Assembly: GCA_026707935.1 (NCBI GenBank)
Contig: JAPOVX010000395.1
Span: 1 to 44,770 of the forward strand
Direction of reading: 5' to 3'
DNA length: 44,770 nucleotides
Source of the DNA: Paracoccaceae bacterium
GTDB lineage: Bacteria > Pseudomonadota > Alphaproteobacteria > Rhodobacterales > Rhodobacteraceae
Positions 42,456-44,770 of this stretch are shown here, in pieces. The notes below the pieces were generated by a model. The model did no database searches. It was not told the origin of the DNA and saw nothing but the letters and a program-made list of their open reading frames with translations. The position numbers were made by a program, and so were the translations under genes. Position 1 is the first letter of the stretch. Each line of letters starts with the position of its first letter.

Positions 42456-43505
42456 TCATCGATGGTCCGCGCCCACTGCACGGGAAACATTCTCGAATCC
42501 GTCGCGTTCAAGCAGCCGGTCAAGCTCGAGAACGATGGTCCTGACGAGCGAAAACCCTGAATAAACCAGGGCGGAGTAGAGCTGGACGGCGGAAGCGCCG
42601 GCCCGGATTTTCCTGTAGGCATCATCCGCGGAAGAAACGCCGCCGACGCCAATGACCGGGCAACGACCGTCCAGAAACGAATAGGCTCTTGACAGAACGA
42701 GAGTCGAGCGATCAAGCAACGGTTTTCCCGAAAGGCCACCGCTTTCGGCGGCAAGTGCGTCTGTAAGCCCTGACCGGTCGGTCGTCGTGTTCGTGGCAAT
42801 GACCCCGGACAGCCCCGAGCTCAGAATTGCAGATACGACGTCGCGAAGTTCCGTGTCGTCAAGATCCGGCGAGATCTTGACGAAAACCGGTACCGGCCGC
42901 TGTAATCGCCTGCTCGCGAAAACGACCCGATCCGCGATGGCGCCGAGAGCATCAGCCTGCTGGAAACGTCGAAGTCCCCGGGTGTTCGGCGACGAGACAT
43001 TGATGGTGGCGAAACTGACATATGGGCCACAGGCCTCGATGACCCCGGCGAAGTCCTTGCCCGGGTCTGGACTTTCCGTGTTCGATCCAAGATTGAGGCC
43101 GACGACCCCAGAACCCTGGTAACGGGAGAGCCTGCTTGCGACGGCCGCTGCGCCGTCACTGTTGAAGCCCATTCGATTGATGATCGCACGATCCTTGGCC
43201 AGTCTGAACAGGCGCGGTTTTCGATTGCCTGCCTGCGGCTTCGGGGTCACCGCACCGACTTCCAGGAATCCCGCCCCGGTCGCCAGCAATGGACGGATCA
43301 CTTCTGCATTCTTGTCCAGGCCAGCGGCAAATCCGACGGGATTCGGGAGTTGAATGCCTGCAAGCGTTGTCCTTGTTCTTGAAGTGGAAACAGGGCCGGT
43401 GCCCCAGACCAGCCCGAGTTTCAGGGCCCGTATGGTTGCCTCATGACCGAATTCCGGGTCGAGTCGGTTAACGAGCGCCAATCCGGATTTCTCGAAGACG
43501 TTCAA
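42456..43505 (-). CDS. pyrD: Dihydroorotate dehydrogenase (quinone)
   Basis: PyrD oxidises dihydroorotate to orotate in pyrimidine synthesis and passes electrons to quinone at the membrane. The 349-residue class 2 enzyme has the N-terminal amphipathic extension (ALVNRLDPEFGHEATIRALK), PNPVGFAAGLDKNAEVI, the FMN-binding GVVGLNLGSNTES, the catalytic-Ser segment INVSSPNTRGLR, FVKISPDLDD, NTTTDR and VGGVSSADDAYRKI. The length and Ser base are as in E. coli PyrD. Its start overlaps the DUF952 gene stop by four bases. Confidence 0.96.
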   Translation of the reverse strand: MNVFEKSGLALVNRLDPEFGHEATIRALKLGLVWGTGPVSTSRTRTTLAGIQLPNPVGFAAGLDKNAEVIRPLLATGAGFLEVGAVTPKPQAGNRKPRLFRLAKDRAIINRMGFNSDGAAAVASRLSRYQGSGVVGLNLGSNTESPDPGKDFAGVIEACGPYVSFATINVSSPNTRGLRRFQQADALGAIADRVVFASRRLQRPVPVFVKISPDLDDTELRDVVSAILSSGLSGVIATNTTTDRSGLTDALAAESGGLSGKPLLDRSTLVLSRAYSFLDGRCPVIGVGGVSSADDAYRKIRAGASAVQLYSALVYSGFSLVRTIVLELDRLLERDGFENVSRAVGADHR

Positions 43506-43840
43506 TTCAGACCCGCTGGCAAAACGTGTCGGCCGGAAACGCGCCTGACCGGATACCAGGACCGGATCAACTCGGCCTCGAGTACACCGAAGTAGTGTGG
43601 AAACAGACCGCCATTTCGCGAATGTTCCCAGCGGAGATCGTGTCCCAGATCCCGCGACTCGAACGAAAGTATGCTCAGGTCAATGTCGCCGCTGAAATGC
43701 TTGTCCAGGGTCCCGGGCAATTGCGATGCTGTTGACAGGTGAATGAACCCATCCCTCTCGTCCGCTGTGCTTCCGCGGGTACGTGCACTGGCGAGAAAGC
43801 TGATGAACTCCTTGCGTCTCAGTACCTTGTAAATGGTCAT
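43502..43840 (-). CDS. DUF952 family protein
   Basis: The 112-residue cytosolic protein has the DUF952 signatures: TIYKVLRRKEF at the start, DERDGFIHLSTASQLPGTLDKHF in the middle, and LRWEHSRNGGLFPHYFGVL near the end. The fold is a small alpha/beta domain related to ADP-ribosyl transferases in structure, but no activity is established. It is translationally coupled to pyrD through an ATGA overlap, a pairing seen in other alphaproteobacteria. Confidence 0.87.
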   Translation of the reverse strand: MTIYKVLRRKEFISFLASARTRGSTADERDGFIHLSTASQLPGTLDKHFSGDIDLSILSFESRDLGHDLRWEHSRNGGLFPHYFGVLEAELIRSWYPVRRVSGRHVLPAGLN

Positions 43841-44247
43841 GGTCTTTCAATTGGATGAACACGGGAGACGAGGTCAACACGCAATCGCATATTGCGGACG
43901 GTGGTTTGCCGAATCGGGGTCTTCGCTTCAAAGCGAATCTGCCTATTCCCTGGGATCCAGGCCGAAAACCGAACATGAATGCCGGCGGCCTTCAAGTCCT
44001 GGAGGCCAAAACTCGGAAAACAGGCGGAACAAACCACATGATGGTTCCTTGATTTGCGGATGTATGCCGCGAAAGAGCGTGGAGGCCTGGATTCCAGATT
44101 CCGGGTTGCCCCCGAATTTCGGGGCAGCGCCCGGATTCGAACGTCACGGGGCTACCGACCTTCATTTCTTTGGATGTGCCGGTGTGGTTTCAATCCCTTG
44201 ACCCGGGACGTCGCGGGTCGGTTACGTTCCAGTTGACCGCACGTTCA
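43841..44247. other. Gene-free stretch before the TRAP relic
   Basis: About 400 bases with no intact gene. Short frames on both strands give no family. It may include decayed upstream parts of the TRAP permease relic that follows, but I could not show this. The promoter of the DUF952-pyrD pair should lie at the left side of this stretch. Confidence 0.4.
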
Positions 44248-44545
44248 TGGCAATGTTGATCGCGATTCTTCCTGTTATGAGGATGCCTTGCCTGCGGTCC
44301 CGGTCTTTATCAACGCGGCCCTGCTGATGGGGCCGGATTTTTTCGGTTTCAGGATTTCGATATTTTGCGGCACACATGTTCACGTTCTTTTCCGCCGTGG
44401 CTGGCGCCATCACACCTCCGGTTGCCCTTGCCTTGTTCGCGGCCTCGACCATCACCAAGGGGGAACCGACGGCGACCTGATTTTCCGCAATGAAGTCGGG
44501 AATCGTCATGGTGGATTTGCCTCTTTCGATGAGCTGCGGGTGCAG
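44248..44545 (+). pseudogene. Remnant of a TRAP transporter large permease (DctM-like/fused type)
   Basis: Three plus-strand frames read in order give the C-terminal part of a TRAP large permease. MLIAILPVM recalls the LIxxxxLGMG helix; LPAVPVFINAALLMGPDFFG follows the GLPTT-type loop; then FAAHMFTFFSAVAGAITPPV and ALALFAASTITKGEPTAT match the well-conserved AAHMFxFYFxxxxxxTPPVALAxFAA helix pair. A TGA at 44478-44480 interrupts the line before FSAMKSGIVMVDLPL. Frameshifts and the stop show that it is not functional. No DctP or small subunit is in the window. Confidence 0.7.
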
Positions 44546-44665
44546 GTTCGCGACACGGCCATGCCGCCGGCATCCCGGCACCGAATTCCGGTCTTCCGAA
44601 AATGCCTTGAGTGATTTCCCGAACCCTGCTTAACTCTGAAAAAGTCTTATTTTTTCTTCCCTATC

Positions 44666-44690
44666 ACGTAAAATATCCGTATTTTGCCGT
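44666..44690. promoter_or_regulatory. AT-rich palindrome before the final gene
   Basis: AAAATA (44670-44675) and TATTTT (44680-44685) form an inverted repeat around a 4-base centre, extended by ACG and CGT at the ends. It lies in an AT-rich block (44636-44704) unlike the GC-rich rest of the window. An AAAAGGA ribosome site follows at 44692-44698. The location just upstream of a probable antitoxin-type gene fits an autoregulatory operator. Confidence 0.45.
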
Positions 44691-44704
44691 TAAAAGGACG
44701 ATTA

Positions 44705-44770
44705 ATGCCCAGAATTTCCGTTGCCAAATCGCTGGAACACATGCCGGAAGCATTCGTATCCGACAAGCAC
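44705..44770 (+). CDS. N-terminus of a probable AbiEi-type antitoxin or related protein (partial)
   Basis: The last 66 bases encode MPRISVAKSLEHMPEAFVSD followed by KH, then the window ends. The start follows AAAAGGA by six bases. The opening resembles the winged-helix N-terminus of AbiEi-like antitoxin/transcriptional regulator proteins, which use a short basic start and a helix-turn-helix in the next 50 residues. With only 22 residues this is a tentative call. The AT-rich leader and a palindrome support a foreign, self-regulated gene. Confidence 0.4.
   Translation, partial: MPRISVAKSLEHMPEAFVSDKH

Noticed and set aside
44125-44160. A CCCGGATTCGAAC stretch that recalls a tRNA T-arm on the minus strand.
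   Set aside because: The flanking bases do not form a T-stem, and no cloverleaf fits.

Overview
This window is chromosomal DNA of an alphaproteobacterium. The evidence is the gene order and the gene types: hflK-hflC-DUF2065-degP, purD/xseA, ftsY-yciB, rpiA next to a glutathione reductase gene, dac-tmk-holB-tatD-MBL, an adrenodoxin-type ferredoxin, DUF2842, and a class 2 dihydroorotate dehydrogenase. GC content looks fairly high throughout, except for an AT-rich patch just before the right edge. I found no rRNA, tRNA or CRISPR array. The lineage below class level cannot be fixed by eye. Several decayed genes and a toxin-antitoxin cassette lie between intact housekeeping blocks, so the chromosome appears to be eroding and exchanging DNA.

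Layout. 1-306: the end of an ISAs1-family insertion sequence and a decayed vapB-like antitoxin. 349-1449: secG and a PaaI-type thioesterase, both minus strand. 1641-4042: purA, DUF2842, a possible small ORF and thiamine diphosphokinase, plus strand. 4083-5459: L-serine deaminase, minus strand. 6020-10515: rpiA and gor, then a two-gene module for hydroxyproline-type compounds (an enolase-superfamily dehydratase/epimerase and a proline racemase homologue without the usual cysteines). 10855-14789: the membrane quality-control block hflK-hflC-DUF2065-degP. 15255-18348: a pyrimidine-dimer glycosylase-like protein, and a GntR regulator divergent from a thiamine-diphosphate enzyme of unknown substrate. 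18634-21089: an unrecognised protein, a lone CMP-sugar synthetase-like gene, and a vapBC toxin-antitoxin pair.

21622-26495 holds a [2Fe-2S] ferredoxin, an amino-acid-type ABC binding protein, an unusually long permease with a soluble insert, and a GH42 glycosidase coupled to the permease. No ATPase gene is present. 26598-29611 is purD divergent from xseA. 29770-33366 is an orphan NuoE-NuoF fusion, ftsY and yciB. 33449-39006 (minus strand) is an AEC transporter and the cluster MBL hydrolase, tatD, holB, tmk and D,D-carboxypeptidase. 39298-42448 (plus strand) is an SDR, a tandem hotdog thioesterase and a MATE exporter. 42456-43840 (minus strand) is pyrD and DUF952. 44248-44545 is a TRAP-transporter permease relic. 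The window ends in the first 22 codons of a gene that looks like an AbiEi-type antitoxin, behind an AT-rich palindrome.

The most unusual items are the Ser/Thr proline-racemase homologue beside the enolase-superfamily enzyme, the permease with a large insert and a hairpin over its translation start, the orphan NuoE-NuoF fusion, and the relics of vapB and the TRAP permease. I see no clear multi-gene defence or biosynthetic system of an unknown type in the window.
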